NCBI RefSeq assembly: GCF_028858535.1
Contig: NZ_JAPMOU010000026.1
Coordinates: forward strand, 23,424-87,423
Source of the DNA: Spartinivicinus poritis
GTDB lineage: Bacteria > Pseudomonadota > Gammaproteobacteria > Pseudomonadales > Zooshikellaceae
Reading direction: 5' to 3'
DNA: 64,000 nt
The stretch's first letter is position 1. The number at the start of each line of letters is the position of its first letter. Position numbers and translations under genes: made by a program. This document shows, one piece after another, positions 55,667 to 64,000 of this stretch. The notes under the pieces are model-generated. The model saw only the letters and a program-made list of their open reading frames with translations, did not search any database and was not told the origin of the DNA.

Positions 55667-56293
55667 ATGACTCAAACAATCGCCGTTATATCATCTCAAG
55701 CATCCGCAAAAGCGACCACGCCAATCGCAAACCCTAATATTAGCTTATATTGGGATCTAAATATAAATCGAAATAAATTATCTGCATTACACTTCTTTAA
55801 ACAGTTAACAAAAGGGTTTTGTGTTTACAGCCCTAATGTAGAAAAGCTATATAGTCATTTTGAGGTGGTTCTACCAAAAGACAACAACGAACATCTAATT
55901 ATTTTACCAAACCCTTACATTTTCAATAATAGCTTTAATCATATTAGTGAAAAATACCTTATTAACACTGGTATTCTATTATTACCCGGGGAGTGCCTTA
56001 ATAAACAAGGAATTGTCATTGCTGTTCCAAAGCATAAAAAAAACACCTTCAGGTTATTACCCCTTCATATAGGGGGGCAAGTTGTTATTAACCGTTTTAA
56101 AGAAAAGCACAACCTTCCCTTTTTACCTGTTTTATTAAACCCCGATCTAAGAAGCTTTCAATCTCAACGACCTTTTATTCACCTGTTTAGACTACGTTTC
56201 ACTGAAAATGAACACGACGAATTATCTTTATCGACTCAACAAGCCATTACAAAGACAATTCATAATAAGTTAACTTATTTAGGCAGCCATTAA
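55667..56293 (+). CDS. Hypothetical protein
   Basis: 208 residues, no signal peptide or membrane helix. I do not recognise a family. The sequence has a hydrophobic central part (LINTGILLLPGECLNKQGIVIAVPKHKK) and a basic/hydrophobic stretch (QVVINRFKEKHNLPFLPVLLNP) that could bind a membrane or ligand. AAGGATGGACAGC lies just before the ATG. It follows the patatin-like gene on the same strand by 130 bp; a functional link is possible but nothing in the sequence shows one. Confidence 0.65.
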   Translation: MTQTIAVISSQASAKATTPIANPNISLYWDLNINRNKLSALHFFKQLTKGFCVYSPNVEKLYSHFEVVLPKDNNEHLIILPNPYIFNNSFNHISEKYLINTGILLLPGECLNKQGIVIAVPKHKKNTFRLLPLHIGGQVVINRFKEKHNLPFLPVLLNPDLRSFQSQRPFIHLFRLRFTENEHDELSLSTQQAITKTIHNKLTYLGSH

Positions 56294-56393
56294 CTCTAAT
56301 CAAATAGCCTATCAATAATAAGTAATGGAGTGAGGTGCAGCGATTAGAAGACCAACCCCATCTGACAAAGCCTTTGAACAGCTTTAGCATTTC

Positions 56394-56948
56394 TTATTCT
56401 ATTAATTCTTTCCTGAATAATCGGCTATAACTCACTCGCACCCCGTACATTGCCAGTCCAATACTAATCATTGGTAGCCATACCCACTGCAGTTCAGACC
56501 ATAATACTTGTAATCCCCGTTCAGACAGAAATCGAGATACCCCAATAGGTGACACTTGAATAGGACGGTCAGGCAAAAAATACCGGCGGTCATCCCATGG
56601 CCATAACCAGGCAACCCCCAGACCACCATTAGTCATAGCATCCAATAACGGATGAGATACTGAGCCAATAAACAATCCAGCAAATGCCCACATAGGCGTT
56701 GTTTTTAAAAGTCGATATCCCATCATGCCAACCAGGCCAACCACTATTGAAAAACTAATCGAATGGGTAAACCCTCGATGACCAAACGGTGACGCATAGG
56801 GAATACCAAAGTGAAACGCAATCACATCTAAATCTGGCAAAATAGAAGCAATTGCAGCGGCCAATAACAAAGGAAATGTAATTTTAGAATTTTTCAATGC
56901 TAATCCTAATACTACAGGCACAACAGGGTGGGTTAGTAATGACGCCAT
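56394..56948 (-). CDS. YdjM-type membrane-bound metal-dependent hydrolase
   Basis: 184 residues with four to five membrane helices. It has the family's His/Asp motifs: ILPDLDVIAFHFG, FGHRGFTHSISFS and SVSHPLLDAMTNGG, which would bind a metal at the membrane surface, and the conserved WPWDDRRYFLPDRPIQ. The E. coli relative YdjM belongs to the SOS regulon; no SOS box was identified here. The substrate of the family is not established. Transcribed divergently from the rhodanese gene. Confidence 0.88.
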   Translation of the reverse strand: MASLLTHPVVPVVLGLALKNSKITFPLLLAAAIASILPDLDVIAFHFGIPYASPFGHRGFTHSISFSIVVGLVGMMGYRLLKTTPMWAFAGLFIGSVSHPLLDAMTNGGLGVAWLWPWDDRRYFLPDRPIQVSPIGVSRFLSERGLQVLWSELQWVWLPMISIGLAMYGVRVSYSRLFRKELIE

Positions 56949-57278
56949 ATAAACTCTCTACTGTGTTTTGCAAAAGCCACATATTATCTATAAAACGTCA
57001 ATAATTTTACCGTTTGTCATGCACATGAACTAGCAATTTTTATAAAAATAAGGTGTCTTTATAACTAAGATCACAAAGCTCAATCTAAACATATTCAAAA
57101 AAGCTGGCAATTCACACACAAACTCACTTGTTTTACATTATTTTGATGCTACCCCAGCTACTTCATGTTGACTTAAGGTTATAACATAGTCTAATTCATA
57201 GTAGTATGGCTACTTGTAATTATGCCTTTCAGGCTATTAAATTGTTTCTGTCTGGCAGTTAAAAAAGGATTTTTTGAT
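56949..57278. other. Divergent intergenic region
   Basis: About 330 bp, AT-rich, holding the leaders of the ydjM-type and rhodanese genes. Apart from AAAGGA at 57263-57268, the rhodanese ribosome-binding site, I see no defined element; no SOS box (CTGT-N8-ACAG) was found. Confidence 0.35.
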
Positions 57279-58082
57279 ATGATATCGCTAAATAAATCAA
57301 ATATAAAAACGACCTACTTTAGCAATTTACCCACTATTTCATTACTACTACTCAGCTTATTTACCTATTGTAACAGTTACGCTAATCACCATTTTCCTCA
57401 CCGAGAAAAATATAAGGATGTCGAAGTTATCAGCACACAAGAATTACATAAAAACTACAATAGTTGCCTTATTATTGATGTCAGGAGCAGTGTTGAATTT
57501 GATGTTATTCATATTAAAAATGCAATTAACATTTCATTAGGAAACAGAAATTTTATCAATAAAGTGAAATCTACCTATCAACAATCCGGCAAAGCCTGTG
57601 TTGTTTTCTACTGTAATGGGCATAGTTGCGAAAAATCCTATAAAGCCGTTAGAAAAATAGGTAATGAAGCCAAACCCAGCTATGCCTATGACAGTGGTAT
57701 ATTTGATTGGGCTCAAGACTATAATCACCTCACTATGCTACTCGATAAAACCCTTGACAACAAAAACAAACTCATTTCACCTGATGAATACAGCAGTGCG
57801 CTAATGGAAAAAGAGCATGCCCTTGCTCGTCAGAACAGTCTGCATATTATTGATATTCGGGACTCATTTCAGCGAACAGAAGATAAAATTCCCTTTAAAG
57901 CCAGAAAGCGGATACCACTCTCTAGAATTATTCCACTGTTAAAAAGACGAATCATAAAAGATAACAACTTGTTATTTATTGATAAAGTCGGCAAGCAAAA
58001 CCGCTGGTTACATTACTATTTAAAAGAGTATGGCTACAAAAATTATTCCTTTTTAAAAGGGGGCGCGACTGCTTTCCATTAA
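57279..58082 (+). CDS. Exported two-domain rhodanese, second domain degenerate
   Basis: 267 residues from the ATG at 57279 (AAAGGA nine bases upstream). A signal peptide spans about residues 14-34 (ISLLLLSLFTYCNSYA). The first rhodanese domain has DVRSSVEFDVIHIKNAINI and an active-site loop FYCNGHSCEKSYKAV with catalytic Cys. The second has IDIRDSFQRTEDKIPFKARKRIPL and LLFIDKVGKQNRWLHYYLKEYG, where the loop has no Cys and cannot transfer sulfur. Tandem rhodaneses usually keep the second site and lose the first; the reverse here, with export, is unusual. Substrate unknown. Confidence 0.8.
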   Translation: MISLNKSNIKTTYFSNLPTISLLLLSLFTYCNSYANHHFPHREKYKDVEVISTQELHKNYNSCLIIDVRSSVEFDVIHIKNAINISLGNRNFINKVKSTYQQSGKACVVFYCNGHSCEKSYKAVRKIGNEAKPSYAYDSGIFDWAQDYNHLTMLLDKTLDNKNKLISPDEYSSALMEKEHALARQNSLHIIDIRDSFQRTEDKIPFKARKRIPLSRIIPLLKRRIIKDNNLLFIDKVGKQNRWLHYYLKEYGYKNYSFLKGGATAFH

Positions 58083-58111
58083 AAAAAGATTAATCGATAT
58101 TTAGCTCCTAA

Positions 58112-58145
58112 GATCAAGTATACGTAAATCACTGTATACTTGATC
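58112..58145. terminator. Perfect hairpin between convergent genes
   Basis: GATCAAGTATAC (58112-58123) and GTATACTTGATC (58134-58145) form a perfect 12-bp stem with a 10-nt loop. It lies between the rhodanese stop and the minus-strand solute-binding gene, overlapping the latter's stop codon. Confidence 0.65.
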
Positions 58146-58956
58146 AATCATCTTCTCCAATTTCTACATACTTCCCTTCAAGCAATTCATTAAAGTACTC
58201 ATCAAATTGACCACTTCTCTTTAGCTTACTAAGCCCTCGATCAAACCTTTCTTTCAACTGTGTACTATTTGGAAACCCTTTCGAGATCATCAAATAGGCG
58301 GGGTCATCTTTAAGTGTTCTTGGATGATTTGTTACCAATGCGGCTTCCTGTTCAGGAAAAAACTTATAAAGTTGTGCATATCCTGCTATGGCATCATTTG
58401 GAAAAATATCGATTCGGTGCTTAAGTAATTTTTTAAAATTAAGTTCATCCGTTGCTACCCACTCGACATTGATGACTTTATTTTTTACCATTTGCTGAAA
58501 TTCTTCGCTGTATAAATAGCCGATGGTTGCACCAATTTTATAGCTTCTTCCTAATTCTTTATAATTTTTCCAATCAAAATCGACACTTTTTAAATGAAAA
58601 AATACCGCCGTAATTCTGCATACAAAATCGTTACTATATAAGAAGTGTTGTTTTCGGTCTTCTGTTATATACCAAGGAGCACTACCATGGAACGCTCCTT
58701 TCTTAGTCATTTCCAGAGCCCTAGACCAAGGATAGAAACGATACTGAACCTGCACACCTTCTATAGCAAAGGCATCTCGAATGACTCGCCCCACCACTCC
58801 CTGGTATTTCATCTTATCTGAGATATAAGGTGGCCACTCACCCACAGCGATGGTTATGCGCTCTACGGCACTGGCCAGTTGACAAACCAGCAAACCGCAG
58901 TAAAAACAAGCAACATATTTCAAATAACTATAAACTACATGGCTTCGCTTAGACAT
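58144..58956 (-). CDS. Periplasmic solute-binding protein, family 3 (orphan)
   Basis: 270 residues with an N-terminal signal segment (YVACFYCGLLVCQLASA). The mature part follows the family-3 layout: ITIAVGEWPPYIS, VIRDAFAIEGVQVQYRFYPWSRALEM, then APWYITEDRKQHFLYSNDF, IGATIGYLYSEEF and FKKLLKHRIDIFPNDA. As at 4634-5437, no ABC permease gene is near, so partner and ligand are unknown. It is not a close copy of that protein. The C-terminus ends in an acidic GEDD. Confidence 0.75.
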   Translation of the reverse strand: MSKRSHVVYSYLKYVACFYCGLLVCQLASAVERITIAVGEWPPYISDKMKYQGVVGRVIRDAFAIEGVQVQYRFYPWSRALEMTKKGAFHGSAPWYITEDRKQHFLYSNDFVCRITAVFFHLKSVDFDWKNYKELGRSYKIGATIGYLYSEEFQQMVKNKVINVEWVATDELNFKKLLKHRIDIFPNDAIAGYAQLYKFFPEQEAALVTNHPRTLKDDPAYLMISKGFPNSTQLKERFDRGLSKLKRSGQFDEYFNELLEGKYVEIGEDD

Positions 58957-59048
58957 TATTATTTCAGCATAGCACTAAAATCAATCAAGGCGCTGCATTG
59001 TTAGAGAGGAAGAATTTAGGTTAATAATGACTTAACTGATAGGGTATT

Positions 59049-59561
59049 TTAAGGCTGATCAACATGTATTTTTTTTAACATGATACGAACATGCAACTTG
59101 CCATAATGGACCACATTTATCCAGCGCACATCACCATAGCGACTAACAGTGACTTCCATAAAGGGATGGGAATTAGCTTTAAAAGTAAGCTGTTCGCTGT
59201 TAGTTTTAATAACTTTAAAGTGAATGGGCGTATTATTACCCGCAAAATCAGATAAAAAGGTAAGCACCAATTGATTCTTATCATTTTGACAAAACGTCCA
59301 GGTATGACGGCTTACTCCATTATTTGCTACACCTGAAATACACTGTGTCGAAACCCAATGAAAACTGATGTTATAAGGCCTTTGGCCTATAGGGGTTTGT
59401 AATGCTTCCCCACGCCAGTCTCCGACTAACGCAGACACAAAGCCTTTGTTTGGCATTAGTTCATCTGCATACCCAGCACCTGGCCAAAACAATAAACAGT
59501 AGCTTAATTTAACGCCTATAACCCACAATAAACGCCAATGCCGTTGGTAGTGAATATCCAT
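59049..59561 (-). CDS. Exported hypothetical protein
   Basis: About 170 residues from the ATG at 59561 (a further ATG at 59588 adds nine residues before the signal). A long signal segment (LLWVIGVKLSYCLLFWPGAGYA) is followed by a beta-rich domain: LVGDWRGEALQTPIGQRPYN, FHWVSTQCISGVANNG, HTWTFCQNDKNQLVLTFL and MEVTVSRYGDVRWINVV. Strand-turn patterns with a GDWRG start recall lipocalin-like or DUF-type single-barrel proteins, but I cannot name one. It shares a strand with the dienelactone hydrolase-like gene 40 bp downstream. Confidence 0.65.
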   Translation of the reverse strand: MDIHYQRHWRLLWVIGVKLSYCLLFWPGAGYADELMPNKGFVSALVGDWRGEALQTPIGQRPYNISFHWVSTQCISGVANNGVSRHTWTFCQNDKNQLVLTFLSDFAGNNTPIHFKVIKTNSEQLTFKANSHPFMEVTVSRYGDVRWINVVHYGKLHVRIMLKKIHVDQP

Positions 59562-59628
59562 AAGATAAACTATGCCGCAACCTATCACACCAGCTTAAGA
59601 TCAACCCAGTATAATGCCGTTACGTTAG

Positions 59629-60369
59629 CTATGGATTAAAAACCTCAGCTAAAAAGCCAGTAAAACGTTTCCATGACTGCTGATCAGCCTCTTTGCGATA
59701 CCGATCTGAACCAAATACAGTAAATGCATGGGGAGCACCACTATAGGTGATCATTTCATGATTAATCCCACTGGTTTCCAACTCTTTAGCCAGTCTGGCA
59801 AAATCTTCCATGGTGATGTTGGCATCGGCTGTACCATGTAAAATCAACAATTTACCTTTAGTCGCCGCATAAGTCTGTCCTTCTGGTGTGCCTAAACCGC
59901 CATGAAAAGTGACAAACCCTTTTAAATCAGCCCCTGACCGAGCCAACTCTAATACCGCTGCTCCACCAAAACAGTAGCCCATCGCCACTGCGTTCTTAAT
60001 ATCTGCTCCATTACGTTTAGCAGTATCTAAAGCCGCTTGTAATAAAGTGCGCATTTTTTTTCGGTCTTTATATAACTCACCCGTATGCTGACGTTTATCT
60101 TTCACTTCTGTTGGTCGAACACCCGCTCCAAATAAATCTGCTGCAAACACGGTATAACCGAGCTTGGCTAACATACTGGCCCGCTTTTGCTCATAGTCAG
60201 TCAGTCCATCCCAATCATGAATAAGTAGCACCAAAGGAGAGTTCGCAGCTGCCCCGATGTAATAACCTTCGTACGGCTTACCTTCAACCTGATAGGTCAC
60301 CGATTTACCTGCTGCTTGCACAGTTAAAGAAAGGGTAATTAATAAAAAAATCGAGAGAAAAGATTTCAT
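59629..60369 (-). CDS. Periplasmic dienelactone hydrolase-family protein
   Basis: 246 residues with a signal peptide (MKSFLSIFLLITLSLTVQA). The alpha/beta domain has LVLLIHDWDGLTDYEQ, nucleophile elbow AMGYCFGGAAV with catalytic Cys in the G-x-C-x-G motif, LILHGTADANITMEDF with the acid, and GAPHAFTVFG with the His. The Cys nucleophile and DLH-type order place it in the dienelactone hydrolase family; export and lack of catabolic genes argue against ring-cleavage metabolism. Its substrate is unknown. Downstream of ppsA on the same strand, but a hairpin intervenes. Confidence 0.88.
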   Translation of the reverse strand: MKSFLSIFLLITLSLTVQAAGKSVTYQVEGKPYEGYYIGAAANSPLVLLIHDWDGLTDYEQKRASMLAKLGYTVFAADLFGAGVRPTEVKDKRQHTGELYKDRKKMRTLLQAALDTAKRNGADIKNAVAMGYCFGGAAVLELARSGADLKGFVTFHGGLGTPEGQTYAATKGKLLILHGTADANITMEDFARLAKELETSGINHEMITYSGAPHAFTVFGSDRYRKEADQQSWKRFTGFLAEVFNP

Positions 60370-60422
60370 AACCGTCCTCTGGTTTGAAAGTTTAACAGGT
60401 TTTCTACCTATTCCATTTACTA

Positions 60423-60457
60423 TTCACTCATTCTGACGTCCTATCAGAATGAGTGAA
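60423..60457. terminator. Hairpin downstream of ppsA
   Basis: TTCACTCATTCTGA (60423-60436) and TCAGAATGAGTGAA (60444-60457) form a perfect 14-bp stem with a 7-nt loop, between ppsA (stop at 60486) and the dienelactone hydrolase-like gene. Probably the ppsA terminator; no T run follows. Confidence 0.65.
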
Positions 60458-60485
60458 ATTATAGACTTAAGCGGATCTCTAATAA

Positions 60486-62852
60486 TTAATTATTTTCAGC
60501 TAAATAAAACCAGGTATCTAATACTGAATCAGGGTTCAGTGACACCGTTTCAATCCCCTCATCCATCAACCAGCGAGCCAAGTCTGGATGATCGGATGGG
60601 CCTTGCCCACAAATACCCACGTATTTGCCCGCTTCACGACACGCTTGAATGGCCATGGAAAGCAGGGTTTTTACCGCTTCATCCCGCTCATCAAACAGGT
60701 GAGCAATAATGCCAGAGTCACGGTCCAAGCCCAACGTTAACTGAGTCATGTCATTAGAGCCGATAGAAAACCCATCGAAATACTCTAAAAACTGCTTAGC
60801 TAGCAATGCATTCGTTGGCAACTCGCACATCATGATCAAGCGCAAGCCATTCTCACCTCGTTTTAATCCATGCTCAGCTAATAATTCAGATACCCGCTTG
60901 GCTTCACCTACTGTGCGGACAAATGGCACCATGAGTTCCACATTGGTTAAGCCCATTTCATCACGGACTTTTTTCATGGCTCGGCATTCCAGCTCAAAAC
61001 AATCACGGAAGTCGTCGGATATATAACGAGAGGCTCCACGGAAACCTAACATTGGGTTCTCTTCATGAGGCTCATAAAGATCACCACCAATTAGGTTGGC
61101 ATACTCATTGGATTTAAAGTCAGACAACCGCACAATGACTTTTTTTGGATAGAAGGCCGCTGCGATAGTTGCCACCCCTTCCACTAGTTTTTCCACATAA
61201 AAATCAACAGGGCTGGCATAGCCTGATATACGCTGCTCAACGATTTGTTTTACATCGTCTGGCAACTGCTCAAAATTAAGGAGTGCTTTAGGATGAACCC
61301 CTATCATGCGATTGATGATAAATTCCAAACGCGCCAGACCCACTCCTTCATTTGGAATTGCCTGAAAATCAAATGCACGGTCTGGATTACCCACATTCAT
61401 CATCAACTTAAATGGCAACTCTGGCATGGAATCGACTGAGCTATGTTTCACATCAAACGCTAGTTGTCCATCATAGACCAGGCCAGTATCTCCTTCCGCA
61501 CAGGAGACTGTTACCAACTGACCATCCTTTAGCTTGCTTGATGCTTGGCCACAGCCTACAACCGCAGGAATACCCAGTTCGCGAGCAATAATAGCCGCAT
61601 GACAGGTACGACCACCTCGGTCAGTGACGATCGCAGAAGCACGCTTCATAATTGGCTCCCAGTCAGGGTCAGTCATATCAGTCACTAACACATCACCAGG
61701 CTGAACTTTATCCATTTCAGTTAAGTCATGAATGACTTTGACTGGACCACTGCCAATACGCTGGCCAATACTCCGACCTTCAATAATCACCTTACCCTGC
61801 TCTTTTAACAGGTAACGCTCCATGGTAGCTGCATGAGAGCGGCTTTTCACGGTTTCAGGACGAGCCTGGACAATATAAAGCTGGCCATCTTCACCATCTT
61901 TAGCCCACTCAATGTCCATTGGGCGACCATAATGCTGTTCAATGATCAGTGCCTGCTTAGCTAACTCAGAGACTTCTTCATCAGTAATACAGAAGCGTTG
62001 CCTGTCTGCCATCTCCACATCAACTGTCGCAACCGTTTTACCCACTTCTTGGTCATCACTATAAACCATTTTAATGGCTTTAGTTCCCAAGTTACGACGC
62101 AACACTGCTGGGCGATTTGCTTGTAAAGTCGGCTTGTGTACATAAAACTCATCAGGATTCACTGCACCTTGTACGACAGTTTCTCCCAAACCATAAGCAG
62201 CGGTAATAAACACAACATCATTAAAGCCAGATTCAGTATCCAGAGTAAACATCACCCCAGAGGCAGCAGTTTCACTCCGAACCATCCGTTGGATGCCCGC
62301 GGATAAAGCTACCAGTTTATGATCAAAACCTTGGTGCACACGATAAGCAATGGCACGGTCATTAAACAGGGAAGCAAAGACTTCTTTCACTGCATGAATC
62401 ACCTGATCAACACCACGAATATTTAAGAAAGTTTCTTGCTGACCAGCAAATGATGCATCAGGTAAATCTTCTGCCGTTGCAGATGAACGTACCGCCACAG
62501 CGACTTCAGGCAAATCACGGCACATGTTTCCATAGGCATCTCGAATCGCTTGTTCCAGCTCAGGCTGAAACGGTTCATCAATAACCCACTGACGAATTTG
62601 CGCACCGGTTTTAGCCAGCGCATTGACATCATCCACATCGAGTTTATCTAATTCATCATGAATGCGCTGGTTTAGCCCACTCTTCTCTAAAAACTCACGA
62701 TAGGCTTCCGCTGTAGTCGCAAAACCAGTAGGTACTTTAACCGCTGCTGCCGTTAGTTGACTGATCATTTCCCCAAGGGAGGCATTCTTTCCTCCCACTT
62801 TTTCCACATCATTGGCACCGAGTTCGGCCAGTGAAACAACATAAGCTTCCAA
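60486..62852 (-). CDS. ppsA: Phosphoenolpyruvate synthase
   Basis: Makes PEP from pyruvate with ATP, giving AMP and phosphate, for gluconeogenesis. The 788 residues (E. coli 792) show the N-terminal ATP-binding domain ([33 protein letters not shown]), the phosphohistidine domain with His418 in [15 protein letters not shown], and the C-terminal pyruvate/PEP domain ([38 protein letters not shown]). The catalytic regions are intact. It is divergent from ppsR, whose product switches PEP synthase on and off by phosphorylation. Confidence 0.97.
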   Translation of the reverse strand: MEAYVVSLAELGANDVEKVGGKNASLGEMISQLTAAAVKVPTGFATTAEAYREFLEKSGLNQRIHDELDKLDVDDVNALAKTGAQIRQWVIDEPFQPELEQAIRDAYGNMCRDLPEVAVAVRSSATAEDLPDASFAGQQETFLNIRGVDQVIHAVKEVFASLFNDRAIAYRVHQGFDHKLVALSAGIQRMVRSETAASGVMFTLDTESGFNDVVFITAAYGLGETVVQGAVNPDEFYVHKPTLQANRPAVLRRNLGTKAIKMVYSDDQEVGKTVATVDVEMADRQRFCITDEEVSELAKQALIIEQHYGRPMDIEWAKDGEDGQLYIVQARPETVKSRSHAATMERYLLKEQGKVIIEGRSIGQRIGSGPVKVIHDLTEMDKVQPGDVLVTDMTDPDWEPIMKRASAIVTDRGGRTCHAAIIARELGIPAVVGCGQASSKLKDGQLVTVSCAEGDTGLVYDGQLAFDVKHSSVDSMPELPFKLMMNVGNPDRAFDFQAIPNEGVGLARLEFIINRMIGVHPKALLNFEQLPDDVKQIVEQRISGYASPVDFYVEKLVEGVATIAAAFYPKKVIVRLSDFKSNEYANLIGGDLYEPHEENPMLGFRGASRYISDDFRDCFELECRAMKKVRDEMGLTNVELMVPFVRTVGEAKRVSELLAEHGLKRGENGLRLIMMCELPTNALLAKQFLEYFDGFSIGSNDMTQLTLGLDRDSGIIAHLFDERDEAVKTLLSMAIQACREAGKYVGICGQGPSDHPDLARWLMDEGIETVSLNPDSVLDTWFYLAENN

Positions 62853-63109
62853 GATCGAATCTCCCCTTTCATTGAGGGTCGTTTATTTACAAAATTACAA
62901 GGCTGTGGTCGTCCTAAATCTTGTCTAATAAGTCAAGTGACCATTAACAAGACCACGATTAGGAGTCGGCATCAGTATAACTAAACTGACAAAAATTACT
63001 TGTTTAATTTATGTATCTACGTGATTAGGTATAAACTATGGACTTATTTGCAACAATCCTTTGCAATAAGGCTTTGCAGCAACCCTTTAACCACTAGCTT
63101 ATATTAAAT

Positions 63110-63925
63110 ATGAAACGTTGTGTCTTCTTTATTTCCGACAGTACAGGTATCACTGCCGAGTCACTGGGTCAAAGTTTGTTAACGCAGTTTGAGCATATTG
63201 AGTTTGACTGCCACACAGTTCCTTTTGTTGATACCATTGATAAAGCCCAAAAAGTAGTTGAGGATATCAAACAAATGGGCCTCAGTAATGGCCACCGCCC
63301 GATTATCATCAGCACCATTGTAGACCAACAAATCAGCCTGCTATTCAAAGCAATTGATGCGTTTATGATGGATATTTTTTCTAGTTATCTGTCGCCTTTA
63401 GAGCAGGAATTAAAACAACACTCTACTCACCATATTGGCCGGGTAAGAGAAATCGACTCCAACCCTCGCTATACCCAACGAATCGACGCGGTTCACTTTG
63501 CGCTCGATAATGACGACGGCGGTCGTACTCGAGACTATGATAAAGCTGATTTAATTTTAATTGGTGTTTCTCGCTGTGGTAAAACACCAACTTGTTTATA
63601 TCTGGCCATGCAATTTGGTATTCGAGCAGCCAACTATCCTTTTACTGAAGATGATATGGATAATTTGAAACTTTCAGAGTGCTTAAAACCCTATAAAAAT
63701 AAACTATTTGGCTTAACTATTGAGCCTGAACGTTTGTCAGCTATTCGTCAAGAGCGACGCTCTAACAGTCGTTATGCGTCATTACGCCAGTGCCAGCAAG
63801 AAACCAAAGAAGTCGAAATCTTGCTACAAAAAGAACGCATTCCATTTATTAATACCACGCATTTATCCGTTGAAGAAATTTCTACCCGAATTTTGTCACA
63901 AGTGGGTATTGAGCGGCGGTTTTAA
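63110..63925 (+). CDS. ppsR: PEP synthetase regulatory protein PpsR
   Basis: Bifunctional kinase/phosphorylase (DUF299) that controls PEP synthase by ADP-dependent phosphorylation of a threonine near its catalytic His and by phosphate-dependent removal. The 271 residues include the start [17 protein letters not shown] and the P-loop-like [10 protein letters not shown] at 152-161, then [16 protein letters not shown]. The 257 bp between this gene and ppsA hold both promoters. The last 75 bp of the window after it carry no recognisable gene. Confidence 0.95.
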   Translation: MKRCVFFISDSTGITAESLGQSLLTQFEHIEFDCHTVPFVDTIDKAQKVVEDIKQMGLSNGHRPIIISTIVDQQISLLFKAIDAFMMDIFSSYLSPLEQELKQHSTHHIGRVREIDSNPRYTQRIDAVHFALDNDDGGRTRDYDKADLILIGVSRCGKTPTCLYLAMQFGIRAANYPFTEDDMDNLKLSECLKPYKNKLFGLTIEPERLSAIRQERRSNSRYASLRQCQQETKEVEILLQKERIPFINTTHLSVEEISTRILSQVGIERRF

Positions 63926-64000
63926 TTTAGGCTCTATATGGATTCCTGGGGGACTATGTTAGCAGGCAAAAAGCTGTATACTCGAGCATTCATAATGGAT

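Noticed and set aside
63926..64000. Possible next gene at the right edge
   Set aside because: Only 75 bp remain and no start codon with a ribosome-binding site is evident; TATACT near 63979 may be a -10 box of a gene beyond the window.

Overview
The window reads as chromosomal DNA of a marine-type gammaproteobacterium (order Pseudomonadales/Oceanospirillales in the broad sense). The gene content points there: ccoNOQP-ccoGHIS followed by a DsbD_2/TauE-like gene, hemN and an Anr-type fnr; apt; ttcA; rlmM; epmC; ppsA divergent from ppsR; recQ next to a YecA-family gene. Base composition is AT-rich, roughly 40% G+C by eye. A Zooshikella/Spartinivicinus-like organism would fit, but that is inference from style and not a database match. 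No tRNA, rRNA, CRISPR array, intact insertion sequence or prophage was found. One structural RNA, the 4.5S/SRP RNA, lies on the minus strand near 54.3 kb.

Layout. 0-5.7 kb: the 3' part of a delta-class carbonic anhydrase gene, a pitrilysin-like M16 lipoprotein protease, then a 0.75 kb decayed stretch with two inverted-repeat elements and a frameshifted remnant of a solute-binding protein gene, next to an intact gene of that type. 5.8-12.4 kb: housekeeping genes (epmC, DUF3080 lipoprotein, tusA, MaoC-like protein, ABM monooxygenase, rlmM, alpha/beta hydrolase). 12.4-24 kb: a microaerobic respiration block. It has an FNR box, ccoNOQP (cbb3 oxidase), ccoGHIS (maturation and copper supply), a TauE/DsbD-like membrane protein, a second FNR box, hemN (anaerobic haem synthesis) and the fnr/anr regulator itself. 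This looks like a self-contained oxygen-responsive circuit. A 90-codon Cys-containing reading frame occupies the ccoN leader and overlaps ccoN by ATGA.

24-30 kb: a 176-bp MITE-like inverted-repeat element, apt, an orphan phage-type lysozyme-like gene, a DksA/TraR zinc-finger gene, ttcA, a DUF547 gene, a second copy of the repeat seen at 3.9 kb, a Yip1-family gene and sprT. 30.5-47.4 kb: a surface-polysaccharide island. It begins with a very large lipoprotein whose domains I read as RIFT-barrel-like, alpha/alpha-toroid and kelch-like. Next come a Wzx-like flippase, an ATP-grasp enzyme and an acyltransferase on the plus strand. Then a beta-propeller protein, a GT-C glycosyltransferase, GtrB-like and GtrA-like proteins and a GT4 glycosyltransferase lie on the minus strand. 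It ends with an O-glycosylation ligase of the exosortase-A-associated type.

47.4-64 kb: recQ, a YecA-family gene, a PstS-OmpA fusion protein, a Pro-rich repeat protein, a secreted esterase/depolymerase-like hydrolase, ppiA, SRP RNA, a patatin-like lipase, a YdjM-type membrane hydrolase, an exported two-domain rhodanese, another orphan solute-binding protein, a dienelactone hydrolase-like protein, ppsA and ppsR.

The most unusual items are the ccoN leader reading frame, the RIFT/toroid/kelch lipoprotein beside the polysaccharide locus, the two dispersed non-coding repeat types, and the PstS-OmpA fusion. Domain names are assigned by reading motifs; none was confirmed by a database search.
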